This document shows positions 33,613 to 41,178 of a DNA stretch of 64,000 nt, piece after piece (within the stretch, counting starts at the first letter, position 1; each line of letters begins with the position of its first letter). Source of the stretch: Campylobacter volucris (lineage in GTDB: Bacteria; Campylobacterota; Campylobacteria; Campylobacterales; Campylobacteraceae); contig NZ_CP043428.1 in assembly GCF_008245045.1 (NCBI RefSeq), positions 1-64,000 on the forward strand. The letters run 5' to 3'. Both the position numbers and the translations under genes were made by a program. The notes under the pieces are model-generated. The model was not told where the DNA came from. It was given only the letters and a program-made list of their open reading frames with translations, and searched no databases.

Positions 33613-34709
33613 TGAGTTGTATAATCGAAAATCCTGCTTTTTTAAAAGAACAAATCATAACTTATCTTGGAAATAAAAGATCTTTACTCGAATTTTTAAA
33701 CCAAGGCTTTAAATTTGCACAAAATGAGCTAAAAAAAGACAAATTTAGCTTTTGTGATGTGTTTAGTGGCTCAGGTATAGTTTCGCGTTTTGTGAAGCCT
33801 TGTGCAAGCTTTATCATAGCAAATGATTTGGAAGATTATTCTAAAATCATTAATGAGTGCTATTTGACCAATCAAAATACAGATTTTTTACAAGAACTAC
33901 AAAAATATTATGAAATTTTAACTTCCAATCTAACACTTAAAAAAGGCTTTATCAGCAAGCTCTATGCTCCTAATGATGATGAGAGTATTAAAAAAGAAGA
34001 AAGAGCATTTTATACACTTAAAAATGCGATGTATTTAGATACCATGAGGCAAAATATTTCAAAATTACCTTGTGATATGCAAAAATACTTCATTGCACCA
34101 CTTATTTATGAAGCTAGTGTCCATGCAAATACTAGTGGAGTTTTTAAAGGTTTTTATAAAGACAAAAATGGCGTGGGAAAATTTGGCGGAATAGGGGAAA
34201 ATGCACTAACTCGTATTAAAGGTGATATTGCTTTAAAAATGCCTATTTTTTCAAATTATGCTTGTGATTTTAAAGTATTTCAAAAAGATGCAAATGTTTT
34301 AGCCAAAGAGCTTGATGGTTTTGATGTAGCATATTTAGATCCTCCTTATAATCAGCATCCTTATGGATCAAATTATTTTATGTTAAATTTGATCGCTAAT
34401 TATAAAAAACCAAAAGGTATTTCTAAAATTTCTGGCATTCCAAAAGACTGGAACCGAAGTGCTTTTAACAAGCAAAATAAAGCTGAAGATGCTTTGTTTG
34501 ATCTGATAAATGATTTAAAAGCCAAGATTGTTTTACTTTCTTATAATTGCGAAGGTTTTGTAAAAAAAGATAGTTTTTTAAAGCGTTTGCAAAGTCTTGG
34601 AAAATGTGAAATTTTAGAGCAAAAATACAATGCATTTAGAGCCAGTAGAAATCTTTCTAAACGCTCTATACATATACAAGAACAACTTTATGTGCTAAAG
34701 AAGTATTAA
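33612..34709 (+). CDS. DNA adenine-N6 methyltransferase (CtsM-like)
   Basis: A 365-residue amino-methyltransferase with the SAM motif DVFSGSGIVSRF near the N-terminus and the catalytic DPPY near residue 243 (YLDPPYNQHPYGSNY). QIITYLGNKRSLLEFL near the start is typical of the D12-like branch, unlike M.EcoRI itself, which as remembered has NPPF and a different architecture. Position after infC and sequence style match C. jejuni Cj0208 (CtsM), reported to methylate RAATTY. The start is the ATG at 33612, in a TGATG overlap with the endonuclease stop, so the pair is translationally coupled. Confidence 0.88.
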   Translation: MSCIIENPAFLKEQIITYLGNKRSLLEFLNQGFKFAQNELKKDKFSFCDVFSGSGIVSRFVKPCASFIIANDLEDYSKIINECYLTNQNTDFLQELQKYYEILTSNLTLKKGFISKLYAPNDDESIKKEERAFYTLKNAMYLDTMRQNISKLPCDMQKYFIAPLIYEASVHANTSGVFKGFYKDKNGVGKFGGIGENALTRIKGDIALKMPIFSNYACDFKVFQKDANVLAKELDGFDVAYLDPPYNQHPYGSNYFMLNLIANYKKPKGISKISGIPKDWNRSAFNKQNKAEDALFDLINDLKAKIVLLSYNCEGFVKKDSFLKRLQSLGKCEILEQKYNAFRASRNLSKRSIHIQEQLYVLKKY

Positions 34710-34787
34710 TAAATTTAATTTTCCTAAAGCATAGTTATAGTAAAATCATAGCTTTCTTTTATGAAAAAATTTATCCAAAGGATACAC

Positions 34788-34979
34788 ATGCCAAAAATGA
34801 AAAGCGTTAAAAGTGCTGTTAAACGCTTCAAAGTAGGTAAAAATAAAATCAAAAGAGGCTCAGCTTTTAGAAGCCACATTTTGACTAAAAAACCTGCTAA
34901 GAGAATGCGTGATCTTCGCACTGCTAAGTATGTCCATTCAACCAATGTTAAAGCGGTTGAAAAAATGTTAGGAATTTAA
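34788..34979 (+). CDS. rpmI: 50S ribosomal protein L35
   Basis: Large-subunit protein of 63 residues, very basic, starting [19 protein letters not shown]. The ATG at 34788 follows AAAGGA, which favours it over an in-frame ATG at 34761. It is followed by a structured 99-base spacer and rplT. Confidence 0.96.
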
Positions 34980-35000
34980 GCTTACTTAAATTTTAGTTTT

Positions 35001-35055
35001 TGACAAAAAGTCATTCAAACTCCCCTTGTAAAAAGGGCAAGATTCGTTTAACGAA
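35001..35055 (+). promoter_or_regulatory. Structured rpmI-rplT spacer, possible L20 autoregulatory leader
   Basis: Three consecutive short helices lie before rplT: TGAC/GTCA (35001-35004 with 35010-35013), CCCTT/AAGGG (35023-35027 with 35033-35037) and TTCGTT/AACGAA (35043-35048 with 35050-35055). The rplT ribosome site AAAGGA follows at about 35069. L20 is known to repress its own operon by binding leader RNA in other bacteria, so an equivalent role here is inference. Confidence 0.4.
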
Positions 35056-35078
35056 CGCCAATTTGTGAAAGGATAAAT

Positions 35079-35432
35079 ATGGCAAGAGTAAAAACAGGTG
35101 TTGTAAGACGCCGCAGACATAAAAAAGTTTTAAAACTTGCGCGTGGTTTTTATAGTGGTCGCCGCAAACACTTTAGAAAAGCTAAAGAACAATTAGAAAG
35201 AAGTTTGGTTTATGCGTATCGTGATAGACGCCGCAAAAAACGCGATTTTCGTCGTCTTTGGATAGTGCGTATCAATGCAGCTTGCAGACTAAATGATATT
35301 AGTTATTCAAGATTTATAAATGGTCTTAAAAAAGCAGGCATTGAGCTTGATAGAAAAATTTTAGCTGATTTAGCGATGAACGATGCAGCTGCTTTTGCTA
35401 AAATCGCAGATGCTGCTAAAAAAGCACTTTAA
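35079..35432 (+). CDS. rplT: 50S ribosomal protein L20
   Basis: Binds 23S rRNA early in 50S assembly. The 117 residues start [24 protein letters not shown] and contain the typical Arg-rich helix and the C-terminal globular part. GC content is locally higher (CGCCGC codons), normal for a highly expressed gene here. It is followed at once by a strong terminator lying inside the next gene. Confidence 0.97.
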   Translation: MARVKTGVVRRRRHKKVLKLARGFYSGRRKHFRKAKEQLERSLVYAYRDRRRKKRDFRRLWIVRINAACRLNDISYSRFINGLKKAGIELDRKILADLAMNDAAAFAKIADAAKKAL

Positions 35433-36309
35433 TCTTATAGCAAGGCTTTTTATAAGCCTTGTTTTTCTTTGCCTATTCCCTTTAAATTCTCTTTTTGCAA
35501 AAGATATTTTGCTTTTTAAAGTTTATGATGAAAAGTTTTTTATAGATAAAAATTTAAGCCATTATTTAATGAGTGAAAAGCTTGATGGTATAAGAGGACT
35601 TTGGGATGGAAAAAATATGCAAACAAGGGCAAAAAACACCATAAAGCTTCCTGAATTTTTTACAAAAAATTTTCCAAATTTTAAACTCGATGGTGAGCTT
35701 TGGATCCAAAGAAATGCTTTTGAAGAAATTTCATCTTTAGTGCGTCAAGAAAATCCTGATGAAAACCTTTGGAATAAAGTAACCTATAATGTCTTTGATG
35801 TGCCAAATGCTTGTGAAGAATTTAAAATTTCTTCTTGTACTTTAGAAGCTAGACTTGATGTTTTAAGGATGTATTTGGCTAAAAATCCTAGTAAATTTAT
35901 AAAAATCATTCCTCAAATCCGCATAAAAGATAAAAAACATTTAGAGCAATTTTACCAAGAACTTATAGCTCAAAAAGCAGAAGGTGTAATCATAAGAAAA
36001 AATAATATGCCTTATGAAAAGAAAAGATCAGATAATGCTTATAAGCTAAAACCATTTGATGATGCAGAATGTGTTGTAAAAAAGCATTTTGAAGGCAAGG
36101 GTAAATTTGAAGGCAAAATGGGATCTTTGCTATGCGAAGCAGATATCAAAGGTAAAAAAGTAAGCTTTAAAATAGGTTCAGGTTTTAAAGATAAAGATCG
36201 TATAAATCCTCCTGCTATAGGATCAATCATCACTTATAAATACAATGGTTTTACAAAAAATGGCACTCCAAGATTTGCTACTTATTTAAGAACGAGAGAA
36301 AATTTTTAA
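35410..36309 (+). CDS. Exported ATP-dependent DNA ligase
   Basis: Minimal ATP-dependent ligase that seals nicked duplex DNA. The nucleotidyl-lysine motif I is [10 protein letters not shown], followed by the motifs LDGELW and EGVIIRKN, with [12 protein letters not shown] (motif V) and an OB-fold C-terminus. Residues 10-28 form a signal peptide ([20 protein letters not shown]), placing the enzyme in the periplasm, as for LigE-type enzymes proposed to act on incoming or extracellular DNA. The ATG at 35410 gives 299 residues; an ATG at 35383 is also in frame. The first codons overlap rplT and its terminator. Confidence 0.88.
   Translation: MLLKKHFNLIARLFISLVFLCLFPLNSLFAKDILLFKVYDEKFFIDKNLSHYLMSEKLDGIRGLWDGKNMQTRAKNTIKLPEFFTKNFPNFKLDGELWIQRNAFEEISSLVRQENPDENLWNKVTYNVFDVPNACEEFKISSCTLEARLDVLRMYLAKNPSKFIKIIPQIRIKDKKHLEQFYQELIAQKAEGVIIRKNNMPYEKKRSDNAYKLKPFDDAECVVKKHFEGKGKFEGKMGSLLCEADIKGKKVSFKIGSGFKDKDRINPPAIGSIITYKYNGFTKNGTPRFATYLRTRENF
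35441..35466 (+). terminator. Terminator of the rpmI-rplT operon
   Basis: CAAGGCTT (35441-35448) pairs perfectly with AAGCCTTG (35454-35461) around TTTAT and is followed by TTTTT. It starts eight bases after the rplT stop and also encodes part of the ligase signal peptide. Confidence 0.85.
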
Positions 36310-37104
36310 AGCATTAATTCCTAAATATACAGCAAAAGCAATACATGAGATCATAATGATACTAGCGCCACTTGAAATGTTAAAATAATAACTCACCATT
36401 AAACCACTTAAGCAAAAAAATAAACTCAAAATACTCGAATAAATCATCATCCAGCCAAGTTTTTTACTAATGCCTTCTGCTATAAAGCTTGGTATGCTTA
36501 ATAAAGCCATAGCTAAAATTAACCCCACAAGTCTAATGCTAATAACCACACACAAGCTTATCATAAAAATCAAAAGATAATAAAATAAATTAGTGTTAAT
36601 CCCTCTAGTTTGAGCAAATTCGCTATCAAAGCTTATAATTTCAAATTGTCTATAAAAGCATAATAAAATAATGATAAAAATGATATCTACACCAAGCATA
36701 AGCCAAATGTCTTCATTAGAAACGGTTAAAATATTACCAAATAAATATGCCATTAAGTCGTTATTGTATTTTGGACTTAAGTCTATAAGTATGATTCCTA
36801 TAGCCATACCAAATGCCCATATGACAGCTATGATGCTATCGCTTCTGTTTGGATAGTGTTTGCTTAAATAAGCCACTATAAAGGCTAAAATCAAAGTAAA
36901 TAAACTTGTGCTAAGCAAAATAGGCAAAGAAAAGTAAAATGCCACTCCAATGCCACCAAATGCCCCGTGTGTAATGCCACCAGCCATAGACATAAGCCTA
37001 TTTACCATTACCAAACTTCCTATACAACCACAAGCGACGCTTACTAGCACGCAAGAAAATAAAGCATTTTGAAAAAAGTTAAAATTTAAAATTTCAAGCA
37101 TCAT
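36286..37104 (-). CDS. znuB: Zinc ABC transporter permease
   Basis: ABC-3 family inner-membrane permease of 272 residues with about eight or nine hydrophobic segments. SMAGGITHGAFGGIGVAFYF and IRLVGLILAMALLSIPSF are the usual coupling and channel regions. It partners ZnuA and ZnuC for high-affinity zinc uptake; manganese or iron specificity cannot be excluded from the permease alone. It overlaps the znuC stop by 11 bases, and its 3' end overlaps the converging ligase gene by 24 bases. Confidence 0.9.
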   Translation of the reverse strand: MMLEILNFNFFQNALFSCVLVSVACGCIGSLVMVNRLMSMAGGITHGAFGGIGVAFYFSLPILLSTSLFTLILAFIVAYLSKHYPNRSDSIIAVIWAFGMAIGIILIDLSPKYNNDLMAYLFGNILTVSNEDIWLMLGVDIIFIIILLCFYRQFEIISFDSEFAQTRGINTNLFYYLLIFMISLCVVISIRLVGLILAMALLSIPSFIAEGISKKLGWMMIYSSILSLFFCLSGLMVSYYFNISSGASIIMISCIAFAVYLGINALKIFSRS

Positions 37105-37843
37105 ATTCCTTACATAGGCAAGAATTTAAACTCATTTCAACATCGCAAAAATGAGAATGGTTTTGGTATAAGTGTTTTATATAGTTGATTTTATTTGGAT
37201 CTTTGATGTTTTTGTGTATGAAAATTTCTTTGTTTAAATACGCGATTTTATCACTATATGCTAAGGTTATATTAATATCGTGACTAATGCATATAATGCC
37301 CATACCATTTTGATGAAGTTGTTTTAAAAGCTCAAAAATTTGTATAGCATTTTTAGTATCTACACTTGCTGTAGGCTCATCTAATATAAGTAATTTACAC
37401 TCTCCTACTAAAGCTCTTGCTATGAGTACTCTTTGTCTTTGACCGCTACTTAAAGAGCTGATAGTTTTATCCCAAAAATCTTGCATAGATACTTTTTTTA
37501 GAGCATCTAGGGCTAGTTCTTTGTCTTTTTTGGTATAAAAACCAAATGTTTTATGATTTATCCTTCCCATAAGTACAACTTCTAAGACTCTAGTTGGAAA
37601 ATTGGTATTAGTTAGAGTGTTTTGTGGGACATAGCCTATTTGATTTAAATTTATATTTTTAAATTCAATTATATTTTTACTCTTTAAAAGTCCAAATATG
37701 AGTTTTATAAGAGTTGATTTTCCACCACCATTTGGTCCTATTATAGATAAAAAATCATTATTATCATAGCTTAGATTGATATTTTTTAACACAAGTTCTT
37801 CATTATAGGAAAAATTTAAATTAGATATTTGAAATAATTCCAC
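37094..37843 (-). CDS. znuC: Zinc ABC transporter ATP-binding protein
   Basis: ABC ATPase of 249 residues that powers zinc uptake. Walker A is GPNGGGKST, the signature is LSSGQRQRVLIARAL, Walker B is LLILDEPTASVD, and the H-loop is in ISHDIN. The C-terminal tail HSHFCDVEMSLNSCLCKEYDA has His and Cys residues that could sense or bind metal. It abuts the ZevAB-like gene by a one-base overlap. Confidence 0.92.
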   Translation of the reverse strand: MELFQISNLNFSYNEELVLKNINLSYDNNDFLSIIGPNGGGKSTLIKLIFGLLKSKNIIEFKNINLNQIGYVPQNTLTNTNFPTRVLEVVLMGRINHKTFGFYTKKDKELALDALKKVSMQDFWDKTISSLSSGQRQRVLIARALVGECKLLILDEPTASVDTKNAIQIFELLKQLHQNGMGIICISHDINITLAYSDKIAYLNKEIFIHKNIKDPNKINYIKHLYQNHSHFCDVEMSLNSCLCKEYDA

Positions 37844-39171
37844 TAAAATACACCTTCTTTAGTATTGATAAATAAAAATAATCCAAATAATATCATAAAT
37901 ATCAAAGCTAGATACTCTAGTAAAGTTCTTATTTTTGTAGTTTTTATATTTTGATGGAGTTTGTTAGCTCCTATAGCAAATAAAAACAACACAAAACACA
38001 TTCCTAAAGTCACAAATATAGCAGAACTTAAAGCATATAAAAAGTTAAATTTATACGCAAAGATAAAAAGCAATACAACCCCAGGGCAAGGCACCAAAGA
38101 AGCTCCTAGTATGACTACCCATTCACTTGTTTTATGTGAGTGACAAGAGCAAGAGCAAGAGTTTTTATGGAGTATTTTTTTACTTAACATAAAAAGAGCT
38201 ATAAAAACTATAAGCAAACTTGTAAATTTGGTCAAGATAAATCCAGCCATATTGACATCTTTGAGTAATTTCTCAAGCATAATTATGCCAATGCTTACAA
38301 GCAAAAATGCGCTCATTATATGCACTATGCCTATTTTTAATACAAAATAAAATATTTTTGAAAATGAGCTTTTGTGTGTTAAAAAATACGAGCTTGTAAG
38401 CATTTTAGAATGACCTGGTGCGCTAGCATGAAAAACGCCATATCCAAAAGATATGATTAATAATATTAAAAATGTTTGTATATTAAATTCTTGCTGAAGA
38501 AGTTGTTTGATATACAATAAAATATTTTCGTTAAAAATTTGTAATTTATTTAAAAGATCATCTATAAAATTTGGACTTTGCTTGGTTTGAATTTTTGCAA
38601 AGGTTGTATTTGGTGCTTTGCCTTTTTGTACTTGTAAAAATATGAGATTTAAATTGGGATTTGCACTTAGATAATAGCTTGAATTTAAAGTGATAAAATC
38701 TTGCGGTATAAATTTAAAATTAAAAAATCCTTCCTTATCTTCAAATCTTATGCTAAATGTGTTATTTTCTTTTATAGGGATGTTAAGTTTTACTTCAAAA
38801 GTAAAAAATAGTTTTGTTTTATCTGAAATTAATTTAGCGTTTGAAAATTTTTCTATGTAAATTTTTTCATCTAAATTATAAAATTGAAATTGCATTAAAA
38901 ATTGTCTTGGCTCTATATAATCTAAAAGAGTATATTTAATATCACTAAGTTCGTCTTTGTCTAAAGTATCATTATAATTTATATCATAGTTTTGAAGCAG
39001 TATTTTTACAAAATCTTGCGAAAATTCCCAAGTTACATGAATTTGATTGATGTTATTATCACTTGCGTTAAAGTCTAATTTTACATTTGCCGTTGGAGTA
39101 TAAGCTGCGCATAAAGCACAGCTTAATACTTTTTGAAAGCATATAAAAGCTAGTATTAAAATGATTTTCAT
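37843..39171 (-). CDS. ZevA-ZevB-like fusion: DUF1007 domain plus RcnA-type metal permease
   Basis: A 442-residue fusion. After a signal peptide with a CALC motif (C18, C21), residues about 22-200 form a DUF1007 (ZevA-like) periplasmic domain that includes an EF-hand-like loop D63-E74 (DINYNDTLDKDE). Residues about 235-442 form a six-span RcnA/ZevB-like permease with FHASAPGHSKM and a Cys/His-rich loop (SCSCSCHSHK). In Haemophilus, separate ZevA and ZevB form a zinc-related system needed at low zinc. Here the fusion lies between znuA and znuC with four-base and one-base overlaps, so it is very likely zinc-related. Confidence 0.82.
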   Translation of the reverse strand: MKIILILAFICFQKVLSCALCAAYTPTANVKLDFNASDNNINQIHVTWEFSQDFVKILLQNYDINYNDTLDKDELSDIKYTLLDYIEPRQFLMQFQFYNLDEKIYIEKFSNAKLISDKTKLFFTFEVKLNIPIKENNTFSIRFEDKEGFFNFKFIPQDFITLNSSYYLSANPNLNLIFLQVQKGKAPNTTFAKIQTKQSPNFIDDLLNKLQIFNENILLYIKQLLQQEFNIQTFLILLIISFGYGVFHASAPGHSKMLTSSYFLTHKSSFSKIFYFVLKIGIVHIMSAFLLVSIGIIMLEKLLKDVNMAGFILTKFTSLLIVFIALFMLSKKILHKNSCSCSCHSHKTSEWVVILGASLVPCPGVVLLFIFAYKFNFLYALSSAIFVTLGMCFVLFLFAIGANKLHQNIKTTKIRTLLEYLALIFMILFGLFLFINTKEGVF

Positions 39172-40004
39172 TCTAAAGCCATTTTTAATGCTTGTATGGT
39201 TTTTAAAAGTTCTTTATCCCAATCTTTAGCTAAATGATCGATAAAAACAATTTTTGCGTTTAATTCTTTAGATAATACCTTAGCCGAATTTTCACTAAAA
39301 CCAGGCTGAACAAAAATAACCTTTATGTTTTTTTCTTTGGCTATTTTTATTAGTTTTTGCAAATCTTGAATTTTTGGCTCTTTTCTGTCAATTTCTACAG
39401 GAATTTGGATGAGGTTGTATCTTTTTGCAAGATAATTCCAGCTAGGATGATAGACTATAAATTCTCGGTGTTTGATATCTTGTAAGTTTGTTTTGATTAC
39501 TGAATTTAAATCATCTAATTCTTTAAGAAAATCATCTAAATTTTTTGCATAAAAGTCTTTATTTTGCGGAAAAGTTTGGCTTAGGGCTTTATAGATATTT
39601 TGTGCTTGTGTTTTTACTAAAATAGGATCTAGCCAAGTGTGAGGATCATTTTTATCATGCTCGTGTTCATCGTGGTCATGTTCATCATTTTCTAATAATG
39701 ATATACCATCATTAATATTAACAATTTTGACATTTTTAAGTGTATTTTTAAATTTGCTTTCTAGGATTTTTTCAAGTTCTAAATTAGCAAGAAAATAAAT
39801 TTTGCTTTTTTCAAGATTTTTAATGACTGCAGGTTTAAATTCTACATTATGCTCATTAGAATTAGGTGAAATCAAAATATTAATTTCTACACTATCTTTA
39901 GCAATCTTTTCTACAAAAAATGCTTGAGGTGGTATGCTAACACTCACAATAGGCTTTGAAAAAGCAAATACGCATGATAATAACAATAATAATATTTTTA
40001 ACAT
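39168..40004 (-). CDS. znuA: Periplasmic zinc-binding protein ZnuA
   Basis: Cluster A-I solute-binding protein that captures zinc for ZnuBC. A signal peptide (MLKILLLLLSCVFAFS) precedes IPPQAFFVEKIA, and metal-ligand candidates include NEHNVEFKP, DPHTWLDP and VYHPSWNYLA. The His/Asp-rich loop NDEHDHDEHEHDKND is typical of zinc-specific members. The ATG at 40004 is chosen because AGGAG lies six bases upstream, giving 278 residues. It is first in a tightly overlapped znuA-zevAB-znuC-znuB operon. Confidence 0.93.
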   Translation of the reverse strand: MLKILLLLLSCVFAFSKPIVSVSIPPQAFFVEKIAKDSVEINILISPNSNEHNVEFKPAVIKNLEKSKIYFLANLELEKILESKFKNTLKNVKIVNINDGISLLENDEHDHDEHEHDKNDPHTWLDPILVKTQAQNIYKALSQTFPQNKDFYAKNLDDFLKELDDLNSVIKTNLQDIKHREFIVYHPSWNYLAKRYNLIQIPVEIDRKEPKIQDLQKLIKIAKEKNIKVIFVQPGFSENSAKVLSKELNAKIVFIDHLAKDWDKELLKTIQALKMALE

Positions 40005-40047
40005 TATCCACTCCTGTATCATTTAAAATTTGCGTAATTATATATAA

Positions 40048-40081
40048 TGCAACTTAGTTGCAACTTAAAAATCAAGTTGCA
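40048..40081. promoter_or_regulatory. Putative Zur/Fur-type operator of overlapping TGCAAC palindromes
   Basis: Four half-sites interleave: TGCAAC (40048-40053), GTTGCA (40057-40062), TGCAAC (40059-40064) and GTTGCA (40076-40081). They give a perfect 15-base palindrome (TGCAAC-TTA-GTTGCA) and a second with eight-base arms (TGCAACTT/AAGTTGCA) around seven bases. The site lies between divergent znuA and the Fur-family gene, next to a minus-strand TATAAT-like box. That position fits zinc-dependent repression of both. Confidence 0.6.
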
Positions 40082-40132
40082 TTTATAAAACTTTTTTTGT
40101 GGTAAAATACATTTATTTTCTAAGGTAAAATT

Positions 40133-40480
40133 ATGGAAGCTATTGATTTGCTAAAAAAACATGATATTGCTATGACAACTTTACGAGTGGAAATTTTGCA
40201 AATTTTATCTCTTGCTAAAACTCCATTAAGTTATGATCAATTTAATCTCAAAGCAAATAAAACTAGCTTTTATAGAAATATGGAGCTTTTTGAAAAAAAA
40301 GGTATCGTCAATAAAAGCCAACTTGATCGCAAAAGTTTTTATGAATTAGCAGATCATGCTAAAGCGCATTTTATATGCGATGTGTGTCATGAGATTAGCG
40401 ATGTAAAAATGCCTAAAGTTAAAGGGACTATAAAAAGTGTTGTGATCAAAGGAATTTGTCAAAAATGTGAGAATGAATAA
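40133..40480 (+). CDS. Short Fur-family regulator, probably zinc-responsive
   Basis: A 115-residue Fur-superfamily protein. The winged helix spans about residues 5-65 (MTTLRVEILQIL, then NKTSFYRNMELFEKKGIVNK), and two CxxC pairs (C82/C85 and C109/C112) form the structural zinc site. Fur, PerR and Zur proteins are usually 135-160 residues; the dimerisation domain here is about 30-40 shorter, with both CxxC pairs only 24 residues apart. Divergence from the znu operon across a palindrome suggests Zur-like control. The TAATG overlap couples it to the methyltransferase downstream. Confidence 0.8.
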   Translation: MEAIDLLKKHDIAMTTLRVEILQILSLAKTPLSYDQFNLKANKTSFYRNMELFEKKGIVNKSQLDRKSFYELADHAKAHFICDVCHEISDVKMPKVKGTIKSVVIKGICQKCENE

Positions 40481-41175
40481 TGAATTTATGGGATAAAAAA
40501 GCAAAAACTTACACAAGATTTTCTTTAGAGTTAAATGAAATTCAAAAAGCAACTTTTGAAAAAATAGGCTCTTTAGATGGTAAAAATATAGTAGATATTG
40601 GCTGTGGGAGTGGTGTTTGGACTTTGCATTTGGCAAAAAAGGCTAAAGAAGTTTTAGGTGTTGATAATGCTAGTGCTATGCTTGAAATTTTAAAAGAAGA
40701 TGCGCTTAAAAATGATATAAATAATATCAAAACTATAAATTTAGATTTTGAAAATTTTTATAAAAATAATACTTTGAAATTTGATTTAGCATTTTTGAGT
40801 ATGTCTCCAGCCTTAAAAAATGAAGAAGATTTTAAAGCTTTTTTAAATTTAGCACCAAAAAGAGTTTATTTGGGTTGGGCAGATAAACGCAAAAGCACTC
40901 TTTTAGATCCTATATTTGAGCATTTTAAAACAGAATTTAAAGGTTTTTACAAAAAAGATTTTCAAAGCTTTTTAGACACTCAAAATATACCTTATGAGAT
41001 TGAAATTTTTAGCGAAACTAGGGTTGCAAAAAGAGGCAAAGAAAGTGCTATAGAAAATGTTTTATGGCATCTAAGTATGAATGGCATTAATGCAACTAAA
41101 CAAGATTTAGAGTCTTTTATAAAAGATGATGTTGAAGAAATTATAGAATCAAAAATAAAACTTATAATGTGCTAA
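40480..41175 (+). CDS. Class I SAM-dependent methyltransferase
   Basis: A 231-residue methyltransferase with the SAM-binding motif IVDIGCGSGVWTLHLA and the acidic strand VLGVDNASAML. The C-terminal half (KRGKESAIENVLWHLSMNGIN) is not assigned and the substrate is unknown. Its ATG overlaps the stop of the short Fur-family regulator by one base, so it is almost certainly expressed with it. Metal-linked methyltransferases exist, but no motif ties this protein to metallophore synthesis. Confidence 0.75.
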   Translation: MNLWDKKAKTYTRFSLELNEIQKATFEKIGSLDGKNIVDIGCGSGVWTLHLAKKAKEVLGVDNASAMLEILKEDALKNDINNIKTINLDFENFYKNNTLKFDLAFLSMSPALKNEEDFKAFLNLAPKRVYLGWADKRKSTLLDPIFEHFKTEFKGFYKKDFQSFLDTQNIPYEIEIFSETRVAKRGKESAIENVLWHLSMNGINATKQDLESFIKDDVEEIIESKIKLIMC

Positions 41176-41178
41176 TTT

